Below, piece after piece: positions 7,304 through 15,946 of a stretch of 64,000 nucleotides of DNA (position 1 is the stretch's first letter; the number at the start of each line of letters is the position of its first letter). Position numbers and translations under genes: made by a program. Below the pieces are notes generated by a model, which saw only the letters and a program-made list of their open reading frames with translations, was not told where the DNA came from and searched no databases. Where the stretch lies: positions 1-64,000 of the forward strand of contig CALABS010000058.1 in the NCBI GenBank assembly GCA_937887565.1, given 5' to 3'. The DNA comes from an uncultured Rhodospirillaceae bacterium (GTDB taxonomy: Bacteria > Pseudomonadota > Alphaproteobacteria > Rhodospirillales > Magnetospirillaceae).

Positions 7304-7693
7304 GTGAATGCCATTCGATGGAAGTCCTCGCTCAGCGTCGGCGAGCAGGTGCTGGATTCCGATCATTTGATGCTGGTGCGGCTGCTCAACGCGGTGTGGG
7401 CGAGCGGGCCGTCCTTCGCCGAGGTGTTCGGCGCGCTGATTGACTATACGACGGATCACTTCGAGCGCGAGGAGGCCTATCTGGAGCGGATCGGCTATCC
7501 CGATCTCGACCGGCACCGGGCCTTGCACGGCGCCTTCGTCGAGCGGATGGGGCACATGCTCACCGCCCATGCCGGCAACGCCATGGCGCCGGCCGACGAT
7601 GGCGTCGCCGAGATGCTGTGGGACTGGTTGCGCACCCACATCCAGGTCGAGGACCAGAAATACGCCGTGTTCGCGGCGTCACTCCGGGGTTAG
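7304..7693 (+). CDS. Bacteriohemerythrin-like protein
   Basis: The 129-residue product has the hemerythrin four-helix pattern with iron ligands in order: W-K-x-x-L-S-V-G near the start, H in DSDHLML, H-x-x-x-E in DHFEREE, H-x-x-x-H in RHRALHGAF, and H-x-x-x-x-D in THIQVED. Such proteins bind O2 at a di-iron centre and serve O2 storage, delivery or sensing. The start is GTG at 7304 with GGAGGG 8 nt upstream. Its 3' end overlaps the converging oxidoreductase gene by 15 nt. Confidence 0.93.
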   Translation: MNAIRWKSSLSVGEQVLDSDHLMLVRLLNAVWASGPSFAEVFGALIDYTTDHFEREEAYLERIGYPDLDRHRALHGAFVERMGHMLTAHAGNAMAPADDGVAEMLWDWLRTHIQVEDQKYAVFAASLRG

Positions 7694-8650
7694 CACCAGC
7701 TTGCCCGTGGCGCGGCGGTCCTTGAGCATCGCCAGCGCGGCTTCCGCCTCGGCCAAGGGCAGGGTGGCGGAAACGTGCTGGCGGATGCGGCCCTGGGCCA
7801 GCCACGCCAGCAGCTCGGCCATGGACCGGCGCAGCGACGCCGGGTCGAGCTTGCGGTAGGCGCCCCACCAGTAGCCGATGACGGTGACGTTCTTGACCAG
7901 CAGGATGTTGGCCGGAATCCGCGGCACCGTGCCCGAGGCGAAGCCGATGGCGAGGATACGCCCGTCGGGGGCGATGGAGCGCAACGAGGCCTCGAACAGG
8001 TCGCCGCCGACCGGGTCGTAGACCACGTCGGCGCCGCGCCCGCCGGTCAGCTCCTTGATCCGGGCGCGCACGTCCTCGGCGCGCGAATCGATCGCGTGGT
8101 GGGCGCCGTGCTCCAGGGCCACCCGCAGCTTCTCGGGCCCGCCGGCGGTGGCGATCACCGTGGCGCCAAGGGCGCGGCCGACCGCCACGGCGGTCAGCCC
8201 GACGCCGCCGGCGGCGCCGTGCACCACCAGCGTCTCGCCGGCCGCCAGCCGCGCCTTGTGCCCGAGGGCGTGGTGCGACGTGCCCCAGGCGATGGGGAAG
8301 GCGGCGGCGGTGACGAAATCGACCGTGTCGGGCAGCACGAACACGTCGGTCTCGGCGGCCACCGCCTCCTCGGCCCAGGCGCCGCCGGTGACCACCGCCA
8401 TCACCCGGTCACCGAGCTTGCAGGTGGCGACCCCGGGGGCGACCTCGGTCACCGTGCCGGCCAGCTCCATGCCGGGGGCGAAGGGGGGGGCCAGCTTTTC
8501 CTGGTACTTGCCGGCGATCAACAGGGTGTCGGCGAAGTTCACCCCGGCGGCCGCCACCGTGATGCGCACGCCCCCGGGCGGCAGGGCGGGCGGCGGCAGG
8601 TCGGACAAGGCGAGCGGGCCGCCCAAGGCGGCGCAGACCATGGCTTTCAT
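7679..8650 (-). CDS. Zinc-less MDR-type NADPH:quinone oxidoreductase
   Basis: The 323-residue product is a medium-chain dehydrogenase/reductase of the QOR family. It has an N-terminal GroES-like domain (GVNFADTLLIAGKYQ) and a Rossmann domain with VHGAAGGVGLTAVAVGRALG at about residues 145-165. It lacks the zinc-binding cysteines of alcohol dehydrogenases. It probably reduces quinones or enoyl substrates with NADPH. It lies downstream of the gene at 8793-9629, separated by two strong hairpins. Confidence 0.92.
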   Translation of the reverse strand: MKAMVCAALGGPLALSDLPPPALPPGGVRITVAAAGVNFADTLLIAGKYQEKLAPPFAPGMELAGTVTEVAPGVATCKLGDRVMAVVTGGAWAEEAVAAETDVFVLPDTVDFVTAAAFPIAWGTSHHALGHKARLAAGETLVVHGAAGGVGLTAVAVGRALGATVIATAGGPEKLRVALEHGAHHAIDSRAEDVRARIKELTGGRGADVVYDPVGGDLFEASLRSIAPDGRILAIGFASGTVPRIPANILLVKNVTVIGYWWGAYRKLDPASLRRSMAELLAWLAQGRIRQHVSATLPLAEAEAALAMLKDRRATGKLVLTPE

Positions 8651-8666
8651 CGGGCTTGGGCCTCTA

Positions 8667-8727
8667 GTGGTCCGATCCAGACCGAAGGTTCAGTGGCCTG
8701 AATCTTCGGTCTGGTGAATCGGCCCAC
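8667..8727. repeat. Imperfect 61-bp palindrome upstream of the quinone oxidoreductase gene
   Basis: The core is a 17-bp stem with one G-T wobble (arms 8677-8693 and 8698-8714, loop TGGC). It extends outward through GTGG/CCAC and CCGAT/ATCGG with small bulges. It ends 17 nt before the oxidoreductase start on the minus strand, so it lies in that gene's leader or promoter and may be an operator as well as a terminator. Confidence 0.7.
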
Positions 8728-8741
8728 AAAATCAACGAATT

Positions 8742-8793
8742 GTGCACCGATTCATTCAGATGGTCGGCGTACCATCTGAATGAATCGGTGCAC
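8742..8793. repeat. Perfect 23-bp hairpin beginning at a stop codon
   Basis: The arms 8742-8764 and 8771-8793 are perfect inverse complements with a 6-nt loop. The outer base at 8793 is the last base of the minus-strand gene's TAG stop codon. On the minus strand it is followed by AATTCGTTGATTTT, so it could act as a terminator, but stem length and AT content are unlike other terminators here. It shares the submotif GAATCGG with the neighbouring palindrome at 8667-8727. Confidence 0.8.
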
Positions 8794-9629
8794 TAGGCGC
8801 TCTTGCGGGCCTGGACGTCGCGTTGGGCCTGCCAGGCCAGCTTCAGGGTGGTGAACAGGAAGACCTCGTGCAGCTGGTCGTGGGTCATCACCCCGGCCAT
8901 CTCGCCGCGCGCGAAACGGACCAGTTCGGGCTCGGCCGCCGGCGAGGCCAGCAGGTTGGTCACCAGTTCCTTGCGGACCAGCGGCGGATAGGTGAGGATT
9001 TCCTTGAACAGCGACACCTTGACCATGATGGGGATGCGCTCGGATACGAACAGGCGGTCGACGCACAGGGCGTAGATGCCGAAGTCCAGCTTTCCCGCCA
9101 CGGCGCGGGTGAAGTCCAGGAACTCGTCCAGGAACAGCGCCTCGGAAATCTTCTTGGCGGTCAGCTTCTTGACCACCTCCAGGAAGTCGCGATAGCGCTG
9201 CCGCGCCGGCCCCACCGTGCCGCCCAGCTCGTTGGCGATCTCGCGGATCTGGTTCTCGCGGAAATTGGCGGCGATCAATGCCTCGGCGCCCTCGCGGGTG
9301 CCGTCGTCGAAGGCCGTCTCCTCGATCAGGGCAAACAGCTTCTCGTATTTGATGCGCTGGCGCGGATCGACCTTGTTGGCGGCCATGCCCAAGGGCAGCA
9401 GCGCGGCCCGGGCGACCATGCCGTCGCGGGCGACGATGGCGGCCATGGACAGCGCCGCGAAATCCATCACCGTGCCGTTGAGCAGGTCGTCGGTAATCAC
9501 CATCCGCTCGCCGGGGGCCAGCGTCAGGTTGGTGTTCAGCGATCCGCATTCCATGAAATGGGCGGCGAGGTCGCTGGGACGCGACAGCGGGGCAGCCGGC
9601 GGATCGATGGTGGTATTCATGCCCCGCAT
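8793..9629 (-). CDS. Conserved helical protein, function not recognised
   Basis: The 278-residue product has no signal peptide or membrane helix and is rich in helices. Notable stretches are APGERMVITDDLLNGTVMD near residue 40, REGAEALIAANFRENQIREI and FLDEFLDFTRAVAGKLDFGIY. No catalytic motif is seen and I cannot name a family. The start at 9629 has GAGG 4 nt upstream; an ATG at 9620 is an alternative. It appears to be a single-gene unit ending in the 23-bp hairpin. Confidence 0.8.
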   Translation of the reverse strand: MRGMNTTIDPPAAPLSRPSDLAAHFMECGSLNTNLTLAPGERMVITDDLLNGTVMDFAALSMAAIVARDGMVARAALLPLGMAANKVDPRQRIKYEKLFALIEETAFDDGTREGAEALIAANFRENQIREIANELGGTVGPARQRYRDFLEVVKKLTAKKISEALFLDEFLDFTRAVAGKLDFGIYALCVDRLFVSERIPIMVKVSLFKEILTYPPLVRKELVTNLLASPAAEPELVRFARGEMAGVMTHDQLHEVFLFTTLKLAWQAQRDVQARKSA

Positions 9630-9691
9630 TAGACCTCAAGCCGGAGTCGGGGGCAAGGGAACTCGCCTTTCGCCCCCCATCCGGCGCCGGC

Positions 9692-10027
9692 TCAGGAACA
9701 GCCCTTGGGGCGCGGCAGGCCGGCGATCTTGTTGCCCTGCTTGAGCGGGCCGTGGGGGAACAGCTGGTAGAGATACTGCTGCGTCGAGCGGTCGGCGCCG
9801 TACTTCTCCTTGAGCAGCTTCATGAACACGCGCTGCTCGGCGACGATGCCGTATTCGTCGAAATACTCCCGGGCGGTCCGGATGACGTCCCAATGCTCGC
9901 CGGTCAGCGCCACGCCCTCGCGTTCGGCGATGACCTTGGCCACATCCTCGTTCCACTCGCGGGTGTCGTTCAGCCAACCGGCCTCGCTGACCTCGTAGGT
10001 CCGCCCGTCGACGGTGATCTCCGGCAT
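9692..10027 (-). CDS. DsrC/TusE-family sulfur-carrier-like protein with one C-terminal cysteine
   Basis: The 111-residue product shows the DsrC fold signature: an N-terminal GWLNDTREWNEDVA, then GEHWDVIRTAREYF, and the C-terminal arm KIAGLPRPKGCS. DsrC proteins carry trisulfide sulfur between two arm cysteines. Here the penultimate CysA is present, but the position of CysB, 11 residues upstream, is asparagine. That matches TusE-type or other DsrC-family proteins rather than dissimilatory DsrC. No dsrAB or tus genes are adjacent. The start has AAGGAGCG upstream. Confidence 0.9.
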   Translation of the reverse strand: MPEITVDGRTYEVSEAGWLNDTREWNEDVAKVIAEREGVALTGEHWDVIRTAREYFDEYGIVAEQRVFMKLLKEKYGADRSTQQYLYQLFPHGPLKQGNKIAGLPRPKGCS

Positions 10028-10185
10028 GTCTGGCGCTCCTTAATTTAGAAACAGTGCATGTATAATGGGGAGCCGGCCGGGAAGCGTCAATACGAATTAG
10101 AGACGTTCTAGCGGCCCTGCGGCGCGGCCAGTGGCGGTGGAGAGCCGGCCGTGATAGACTGAACACTGGAGCAACGGAGTGGCCC

Positions 10186-10425
10186 ATGGCCGACAATCCT
10201 CTCGGCATCGGCGGCGGCAGGTCCGTCGGCGGCGTCGACGTCCTCAAGGAAGCGCTTGGGCTGGGTTCGCCGCGAACCGCCAGCCAGGGCGCGTCGTCGG
10301 CCTCGGCCCAGCGTCACCACAGCCCGTTCGGGGCGCGCGGCCACCGCATGCTGCCGGCCGACTTCCCCGAGGAGCGGCTGGACCACTCGGCACCGCGTGG
10401 CACCTATCTCGACATCCTGGTCTGA
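10186..10425 (+). CDS. Small glycine/serine-rich protein, function unknown
   Basis: The 79-residue product has a spaced CGGAG ribosome site before ATG 10186 and a stop at 10423-10425. It has no signal peptide or membrane segment, is rich in Gly, Ser and Pro, and ends GTYLDILV. It is probably largely disordered. I do not recognise a family. It precedes the Nudix gene by 70 nt on the same strand. Confidence 0.6.
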   Translation: MADNPLGIGGGRSVGGVDVLKEALGLGSPRTASQGASSASAQRHHSPFGARGHRMLPADFPEERLDHSAPRGTYLDILV

Positions 10426-10495
10426 AGGTCGGTAACCCGTTGGGGCGGATGTTTCCGGCTTGCCTGAGGTCGGGGGCTTGTCCAAACTTGGCGCC

Positions 10496-11008
10496 ATGAT
10501 CCCTTCAGGCCCCACCATCCGCATGATCCCCGACGGCGACGACCGCGAGCGGCTGGTCTGCGGCACCTGCGGCTTCGTCCTTTACGAGAATCCCAAGATC
10601 ATCGTCGGCGCCGTGTGCACCTGGGGCGACCGCTACCTGCTGTGCCGGCGCGGCATCGAGCCGAGGCTGGGGTATTGGACCATGCCGGTGGGCTACATGG
10701 AACTGCACGAGACCGCCGAGCAGGGCGCCCTGCGCGAGGTGTGGGAGGAGGCCCGGGCCCGGGCCGAGATCGATGGCCTGCTGGCCATCTATTCCATCCC
10801 CGAGATCAGCCAGGTCCACATGATCTTCCGCGCCCGCATGACCGCGCCCGATTTCGCCGCCGGGCCCGAGAGCCTGGAGGTCGGCCTGTTCCACTGGGAC
10901 GACATCCCCTGGGCCGACCTGGCCTATCCCAATGTCCGCTGGTCGCTGGAATACGAGCGCGAGATGAAGGGGAGGGCGGGGTTCCCCCCCCGGGGCCGGC
11001 CGCTCTGA
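10496..11008 (+). CDS. Nudix hydrolase with N-terminal zinc-ribbon-like motif
   Basis: The 170-residue product starts with a short C-G-T-C element (CGTCGFVLYENPK), as in NudC-like and related Nudix proteins. It then has the Nudix box G-x5-E-x7-REVWEEA at about residues 65-85 (GYMELHETAEQGALREVWEE). Members hydrolyse nucleoside diphosphate derivatives; the substrate cannot be told from sequence. The last part of the box reads EEARA rather than EEtG. It converges with icd; the hairpin at 11039-11064 lies between. Confidence 0.9.
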   Translation: MIPSGPTIRMIPDGDDRERLVCGTCGFVLYENPKIIVGAVCTWGDRYLLCRRGIEPRLGYWTMPVGYMELHETAEQGALREVWEEARARAEIDGLLAIYSIPEISQVHMIFRARMTAPDFAAGPESLEVGLFHWDDIPWADLAYPNVRWSLEYEREMKGRAGFPPRGRPL

Positions 11009-11038
11009 CAGGGCGCTCCCCGACGCCCGAGCCTTCCG

Positions 11039-11064
11039 GTCACCCCCGCTTTGGCGGGGGTGAC
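11039..11064. terminator. Hairpin between Nudix gene and icd
   Basis: GTCACCCCCGC and GCGGGGGTGAC form an 11-bp stem with a TTTG loop. It sits between two convergent genes and could terminate both. The sequence also resembles dispersed GTCA...TGAC palindromes common in alphaproteobacterial genomes. Confidence 0.6.
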
Positions 11065-11105
11065 GGACGAAGCGGCGGATGCCGGGCGGGCGCGGCGGGG
11101 ACCCC

Positions 11106-12320
11106 TCAGGCCGCCATCTTCTTCTTCAGGTTCTCGTCCAGCTTGTCGAGGAACTGCTGGGTGGTCAGCCACGACTGGTGGGGGCCGATCAGGATGGCCA
11201 GGTCCTTGGTCATGAAGCCGGCCTCGACGGTCTCGACGCAGACCTGCTCCAGAGCCTCGGCGAAGCGGGCCACCTCGGGGGTATCGTCGAACTTTGCGCG
11301 GTAGAACAGCCCCCGGGTCCAGGCGAAGATCGACGCGATGGGATTGGTCGAGGTCTCCTTGCCCTTCTGGTGCTCGCGGTAGTGCCGCGTCACCGTGCCG
11401 TGGGCGGCCTCGGCCTCGACGGTCTTGCCGTCGGGGCTCAGCAGCACCGAGGTCATCAGGCCCAAGCTGCCGAACCCCTGGGCGACGGTGTCGGACTGCA
11501 CGTCGCCGTCGTAGTTCTTGCACGCCCACACGAAGCCGCCGGCCCATTTGAGGGCGGAGGCCACCATGTCGTCGATCAGGCGGTGCTCGTAGGTCAGGCC
11601 CAGCTTGTCGAACTCGGCCTTGAACTCGGCCTCGTAGACCTCTTGGAAGATGTCCTTGAAGCGGCCGTCATAGGCCTTGAGGATGGTGTTCTTGGTCGAG
11701 AGATAGACCGGCCACTGCTTCAAGAGGCCATAGTTGAGGCAGGCCCGCGCGAAGCCGCGGATCGAGTCGTCGAGATTGTACATGCCCATGGCGACGCCGG
11801 CGCCCGGGAAGTCGTAGACCTCGTGCTCGATCTCCTCGCCATCGACGCCGACGAACTTGATGGTCAGCTTGCCGGGGCCGGGCACCTTGAAGTCGGTGGC
11901 GCGGTACTGGTCGCCGAAGGCGTGGCGGCCGATGACGATGGGCTGGGTCCAGCCCGGCACCAGGCGCGGCACGTTCTTGCAGATGATGGGTTCGCGGAAG
12001 ACGGTGCCGTCCAGGATGTTGCGGATGGTGCCGTTGGGCGACTTCCACATCTTCTTGAGGTTGAACTCCTTGACCCGTGCCTCGTCGGGGGTGATGGTGG
12101 CGCACTTGACGCCCACCCCGTGCTGCTTGATGGCGTTGGCGGCGTCGATGGTCACCTGGTCGTCGGTGGCGTCGCGGCACTCGATGCCCAGGTCGTAGTA
12201 TTTCAGGTCGAGGTCGAGATAGGGCAGGATCAGCTTGTCCTTGATGAACTTCCAGATGATCCGCGTCATCTCGTCGCCGTCGAGCTCGACGATCGGGTTG
12301 GCGACCTTGATCTTGTTCAT
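11106..12320 (-). CDS. icd: NADP-dependent isocitrate dehydrogenase, homodimeric (type II) form
   Basis: It converts isocitrate to 2-oxoglutarate and NADPH in the TCA cycle. The 404-residue product begins MNKIKVANPIVELDGDEMTRIIW and has the isocitrate-binding SPNGTIRN segment, KYYDLGIECRD, and DGDVQSDTVAQGFGSLGLMTS of the eukaryote-like dimeric subfamily. It lies 22 nt downstream of a second, unrelated monomeric isocitrate dehydrogenase, so both are probably on one transcript. Confidence 0.97.
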   Translation of the reverse strand: MNKIKVANPIVELDGDEMTRIIWKFIKDKLILPYLDLDLKYYDLGIECRDATDDQVTIDAANAIKQHGVGVKCATITPDEARVKEFNLKKMWKSPNGTIRNILDGTVFREPIICKNVPRLVPGWTQPIVIGRHAFGDQYRATDFKVPGPGKLTIKFVGVDGEEIEHEVYDFPGAGVAMGMYNLDDSIRGFARACLNYGLLKQWPVYLSTKNTILKAYDGRFKDIFQEVYEAEFKAEFDKLGLTYEHRLIDDMVASALKWAGGFVWACKNYDGDVQSDTVAQGFGSLGLMTSVLLSPDGKTVEAEAAHGTVTRHYREHQKGKETSTNPIASIFAWTRGLFYRAKFDDTPEVARFAEALEQVCVETVEAGFMTKDLAILIGPHQSWLTTQQFLDKLDENLKKKMAA

Positions 12321-12342
12321 TGGGCTCCCTCGTTCTTGTCGT

Positions 12343-14568
12343 TCAGATGGCCGCCAGGGCCTGGTTCAGGGTGGGGCTGGGCCGCATCGCCGCCGAGGTC
12401 TTGGCGAAATCCGGGTGGTAGTAGCCACCCATGTCCACGGGCTTGCCCTGGGCTGCGATCAACTCGGCACCGATCTTGTCCTCGTTCTCGGCCAGCGCCT
12501 TGGCGATGGGGGCGAAGCGCGCCGCCAACTCGGGGTCCTTGTCCTGGCCGGCCAGCGCCTGAGCCCAGTAGAGGGCGAGGTAGAAATGGCTGCCGCGATT
12601 GTCCAACTGCCCCACCTTGCGGGCCGGCGAGCGGTTGAACTCCAGGATCTTGCCGTTGGCCTGGTCCAGGGTGTCGGCCAGCACCTGGGCCTTCGGGTTC
12701 TTGAACGTCTGGGCCAGGTGCTCCAGCGACACCGCCAGCGCCAGGTATTCGCCCAGGCTGTCCCAGCGCAGATAGCCTTCTTCCTGGAACTGCTGCACGT
12801 GCTTGGGGGCCGAGCCGCCGGCGCCGGTCTCGAACAGGCCGCCGCCGGCCATCAGCGGCACGATGGACAGCATCTTGGCGCTGGTGCCCAATTCCAGGAT
12901 CGGGAACAGGTCGGTCAGGTAGTCGCGCAGCACGTTGCCGGTGGCCGAGATGGTGTCCTGGCCCCGGCGGATGCGCTCCAGCGACGTCCGGCAGGCGTCC
13001 TCGGGGGCCATGATGGAAATGTCCAGCCCGGCGGTGTCGTGATCCTTCAGGTAGGTCTCGACCTTGGCGATGATCTGGGCGTCGTGGGCGCGGTTGCGGT
13101 CGAGCCAGAAGATCACCGGAGTGTTGGACAGCCGGGCGCGGGTGACCGCCAGCTTGACCCAGTCCTGGATGGGGGCGTCCTTGGTCTGGCAGGCGCGGAA
13201 GATGTCGCCCTTCTCGACCTTCTGCTCCATCAGCACGCTTCCCGCCTCGTCCACCACGCGGACCACGCCGTCGGCGGGAACCTCGAAGGTCTTGTCGTGG
13301 CTGCCGTATTCCTCGGCCTTCTGGGCCATCAGGCCGACATTGGGCACGCTGCCCATGGTGCGGGGATCGAAGGCGCCATGCTTCCTGCAGTCGTCGATCA
13401 CCACCTGGTAGACGCCGGCATAGCAGCGGTCGGGGATCATGGCCTTGGCGTCGTGCAGCTTGCCGTCGCGGCCCCACATCTTTCCCGAGTCGCGGATCAT
13501 CGCCGGCATGGAGGCGTCGACGATGACGTCGGACGGCACGTGCAGGTTGGTGATGCCCTTGTCGGAATTGACCATGGCCAGGGGCGGTCCTGCCTCGTAG
13601 GCGGCCTGGATGTCGGCCTCGATGGCGGCCTTTCGGTCGGCCGGAAGCCCGTCGATCTTGGCCAGCAGGTCGCCCAGGCCGTTGTTGAAGTTGACGCCCA
13701 GCTCTTGGATGACGGCGGCGTGCTTGTCGAACACGTCCTTGAAGAACACGGTGACCGCGTGGCCGAACATGATGGGGTCCGAGACCTTCATCATGGTCGC
13801 CTTGAGGTGCAGCGACAGCAGCAGGCCCGGCTGCGACTTGGCGTCGGCGATCTGCTCGGCGTAGAAGGCGCGCAGGGCGCGGGCGCTCATCACCGCCGAA
13901 TCGATCACCTCGCCGGCCTTGAGCGCGGTCTTCTCCTTCAGCACGGTGGTGGCGCCGTCGGCGCCCACCAGCTCGATGCGCACCGTGGTCGGCGCGGCGA
14001 CGGAGACCGACTTCTCGCTGCCGTAGAAGTCGCCATGGGTCATGTGGGCCACATGGGCCTGCGACGACGGCGCCCAGGCGCCCATCTTGTGCGGGTTGTT
14101 GCGGGCGTACTGCTTGACGGCGCCGGCGGCGCGGCGATCGGAATTGCCCTCGCGCAGCACCGGATTCACCGCCGAGCCCAGCACCTTGGCGTAGCGGGCC
14201 TTGACCTCCTTCTCGGCGTCGCTCCCGGGGTCCTCGGGATAGTCGGGCAGCGTGTAGCCTTGGGACTGCAGTTCCTTGATGGCGGCCTTCAACTGCGGCA
14301 CCGAGGCCGAGACGTTGGGCAGCTTGATGATGTTGGCCTCGGGCGTCAGCGTGAGCTGGCCCAGTTCGGCCAGTTCGTCGCCGATGCGCTGCTCCGGCGT
14401 CAGGCCCTCGGGGAAGGTGGCGATGATGCGGCCGGCCAGCGAGATGTCGCGGGTCTCCACCGTGATGCCGGCGGCCTTGGTGAAGGCCTGCACGATCGGC
14501 AGCAGCGAGTAGGTGGCCAGTGCCGGCGCCTCGTCGACCTTGGTCCAGATGATTTTCGCGTCTGTCAT
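12343..14568 (-). CDS. NADP-dependent isocitrate dehydrogenase, monomeric type
   Basis: It catalyses the same reaction as icd but belongs to the 80-kDa monomeric family. The 741-residue length and the landmarks IIWTKVDEAPALATYSLLP, the RNNPHKMGAWAPSSQAHVAHM region, HVPSDVIVDASMPAMIRDSG and EGYLRWDSLGEYLAL are typical. The start at 14568 (MTDAKIIW) is preferred over the ATG two codons upstream because GGGG is then correctly spaced. It is the promoter-proximal member of the IDH pair. Confidence 0.97.
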   Translation of the reverse strand: MTDAKIIWTKVDEAPALATYSLLPIVQAFTKAAGITVETRDISLAGRIIATFPEGLTPEQRIGDELAELGQLTLTPEANIIKLPNVSASVPQLKAAIKELQSQGYTLPDYPEDPGSDAEKEVKARYAKVLGSAVNPVLREGNSDRRAAGAVKQYARNNPHKMGAWAPSSQAHVAHMTHGDFYGSEKSVSVAAPTTVRIELVGADGATTVLKEKTALKAGEVIDSAVMSARALRAFYAEQIADAKSQPGLLLSLHLKATMMKVSDPIMFGHAVTVFFKDVFDKHAAVIQELGVNFNNGLGDLLAKIDGLPADRKAAIEADIQAAYEAGPPLAMVNSDKGITNLHVPSDVIVDASMPAMIRDSGKMWGRDGKLHDAKAMIPDRCYAGVYQVVIDDCRKHGAFDPRTMGSVPNVGLMAQKAEEYGSHDKTFEVPADGVVRVVDEAGSVLMEQKVEKGDIFRACQTKDAPIQDWVKLAVTRARLSNTPVIFWLDRNRAHDAQIIAKVETYLKDHDTAGLDISIMAPEDACRTSLERIRRGQDTISATGNVLRDYLTDLFPILELGTSAKMLSIVPLMAGGGLFETGAGGSAPKHVQQFQEEGYLRWDSLGEYLALAVSLEHLAQTFKNPKAQVLADTLDQANGKILEFNRSPARKVGQLDNRGSHFYLALYWAQALAGQDKDPELAARFAPIAKALAENEDKIGAELIAAQGKPVDMGGYYHPDFAKTSAAMRPSPTLNQALAAI

Positions 14569-14712
14569 TTCCATCCCCGTCTGAAGCCAATCGTTGGGCG
14601 CGCGCGGACCCCTCGGTCACGCGGCCGGACAGCCGGGGACGATAGCATCTGCACCGGCGAACGCAAGCCCGGAGAGCTACACCTTCGTGCGGGGGATGGG
14701 TGGGGCGACGCC

Positions 14713-15312
14713 TCAGAACAGCTGCGGCCTTCCTCCGGCCGCCATCACGATCCCGTCGCGCGCCTTGGTGAGCACCTGATCGACGTCTTCCACCACCGAG
14801 TACAGCCGGGCGGTGTCGGCATGGGCGAAGCCCTGGCCGATGATGTGCGACGCGAGGTCGAGCCAGGGCTGCCAATAGCCGCCCTGGTTGACGACGACGA
14901 TCGGCTTGTTGTGCAGCCGCAGTTGCTTCCAGGTCAGGATCTCGAAGGTCTCGTCCAGGGTCCCCATGCCGCCCGGCAGGACGGCGAAGGCATCGGCCCG
15001 CTCGAACATCATCCGCTTGCGGGTGTGCATGGAATCGACCACGTGCAGTTCGCTGATGTCCACATAGGCCTTCTCGACCCGGGTCAGGTGCTCGGGAATG
15101 ATGCCCACCACCCGGCCGCCGGCCGCCATCACCGCCTCGGCCAGCGCCCCCATCATGCCCAGGTGGCCGCCGCCATAGACCAGTGTCACGCCCTCGGCGG
15201 CCATGGTGGCGCCAAGGCGGGCGGCGGCGGCGCGGTGGGCGGGGTCGCTGCCCGGCGACGATCCGCAGAACACGCACAGCGACCGCAGGTGCGGCGTCCT
15301 GGTTCTCGGCAT
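14713..15312 (-). CDS. LOG family protein (putative cytokinin riboside phosphoribohydrolase / nucleotide hydrolase)
   Basis: The 199-residue Rossmann-fold protein has the LOG signatures VFCGSSPGSDP, LVYGGGHLGMMG and PGGMGTLDE, the last including the catalytic region. Bacterial members release bases from nucleoside monophosphates, and some make cytokinins; the physiological substrate is unknown. It stands alone, 144 nt upstream of the IDH pair start on the same strand. Confidence 0.92.
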   Translation of the reverse strand: MPRTRTPHLRSLCVFCGSSPGSDPAHRAAAARLGATMAAEGVTLVYGGGHLGMMGALAEAVMAAGGRVVGIIPEHLTRVEKAYVDISELHVVDSMHTRKRMMFERADAFAVLPGGMGTLDETFEILTWKQLRLHNKPIVVVNQGGYWQPWLDLASHIIGQGFAHADTARLYSVVEDVDQVLTKARDGIVMAAGGRPQLF

Positions 15313-15481
15313 GTCGGTCTCCGGTGCCGGGGGGCGGTCAGGGTGATATAGTCACGGACGCGCTGGCGTTCAGGGGATATCAGCTCTTTACGAAAGTTCG
15401 CCTGCGCCTATTTGCTGATGGCGCCGGGCGGATATCAGCGCCCCGCGCGCATCGATCTACATCGGACGGAGGACCCCGACC

Positions 15482-15931
15482 ATGCGTTTCACTGCCAAGA
15501 TCCTGGCCGTTTCGGCCGTCGCCGTTCTGGCCGCCACGGCCGCCCACGCCCAGCTCAAGCCCGAGGAGTCGCTGAAGATGCGCCAGGGCATGATGCAGGC
15601 GGTGAAGTTCAATTTCGGCCCGCTGGGGGCCTTCGCCCAGGGCAAGGGCGACCTGCCGGCCGACGCCGCCGCCCGCGCCGAGAACCTGTCGGCCCTGGCC
15701 CGCATGGCGCCGGCCGCCTGGCGCAAGGGCACCGAGGACCTCAAGGGCGCCGAGACCAAGGCTGCGGCCTTCACCTCGGCCGATTTCGGCAAGGGCTGGG
15801 AAATGATGGCCGCCGCCGCCGACAAGGTGGCCGCCGCCGCCAAGGCCAATGACGCCGCCGCCATCAAGGCCGCCGCCGGCGAGGTGGGCAAGACCTGCAA
15901 GGGCTGCCACGACAACTTCAAGAACGACTGA
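15482..15931 (+). CDS. Periplasmic cytochrome c'
   Basis: The 149-residue product has a signal peptide ending TAAHA, a four-helix bundle body, and a C-terminal heme site CKGCH near residue 140, the cytochrome c' arrangement. Cytochromes c' bind NO and CO at a five-coordinate heme and protect against nitrosative stress. It converges with a cytochrome b561, and a 15-bp hairpin separates them. Confidence 0.96.
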   Translation: MRFTAKILAVSAVAVLAATAAHAQLKPEESLKMRQGMMQAVKFNFGPLGAFAQGKGDLPADAAARAENLSALARMAPAAWRKGTEDLKGAETKAAAFTSADFGKGWEMMAAAADKVAAAAKANDAAAIKAAAGEVGKTCKGCHDNFKND

Positions 15932-15946
15932 CGGGACACCGACGTT

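Noticed and set aside
10061..10066. Perfect TATAAT on the plus strand upstream of the gene at 10186
   Set aside because: No -35 at suitable spacing and 120 nt from the gene; could equally be chance in the dsrC-like gene's AT-rich leader.
12235..15351. Kilobase-long open frames opposite the isocitrate dehydrogenase genes
   Set aside because: They are antisense shadows caused by high GC at third positions and have His/Gly/Val-rich, low-complexity translations with no family match.
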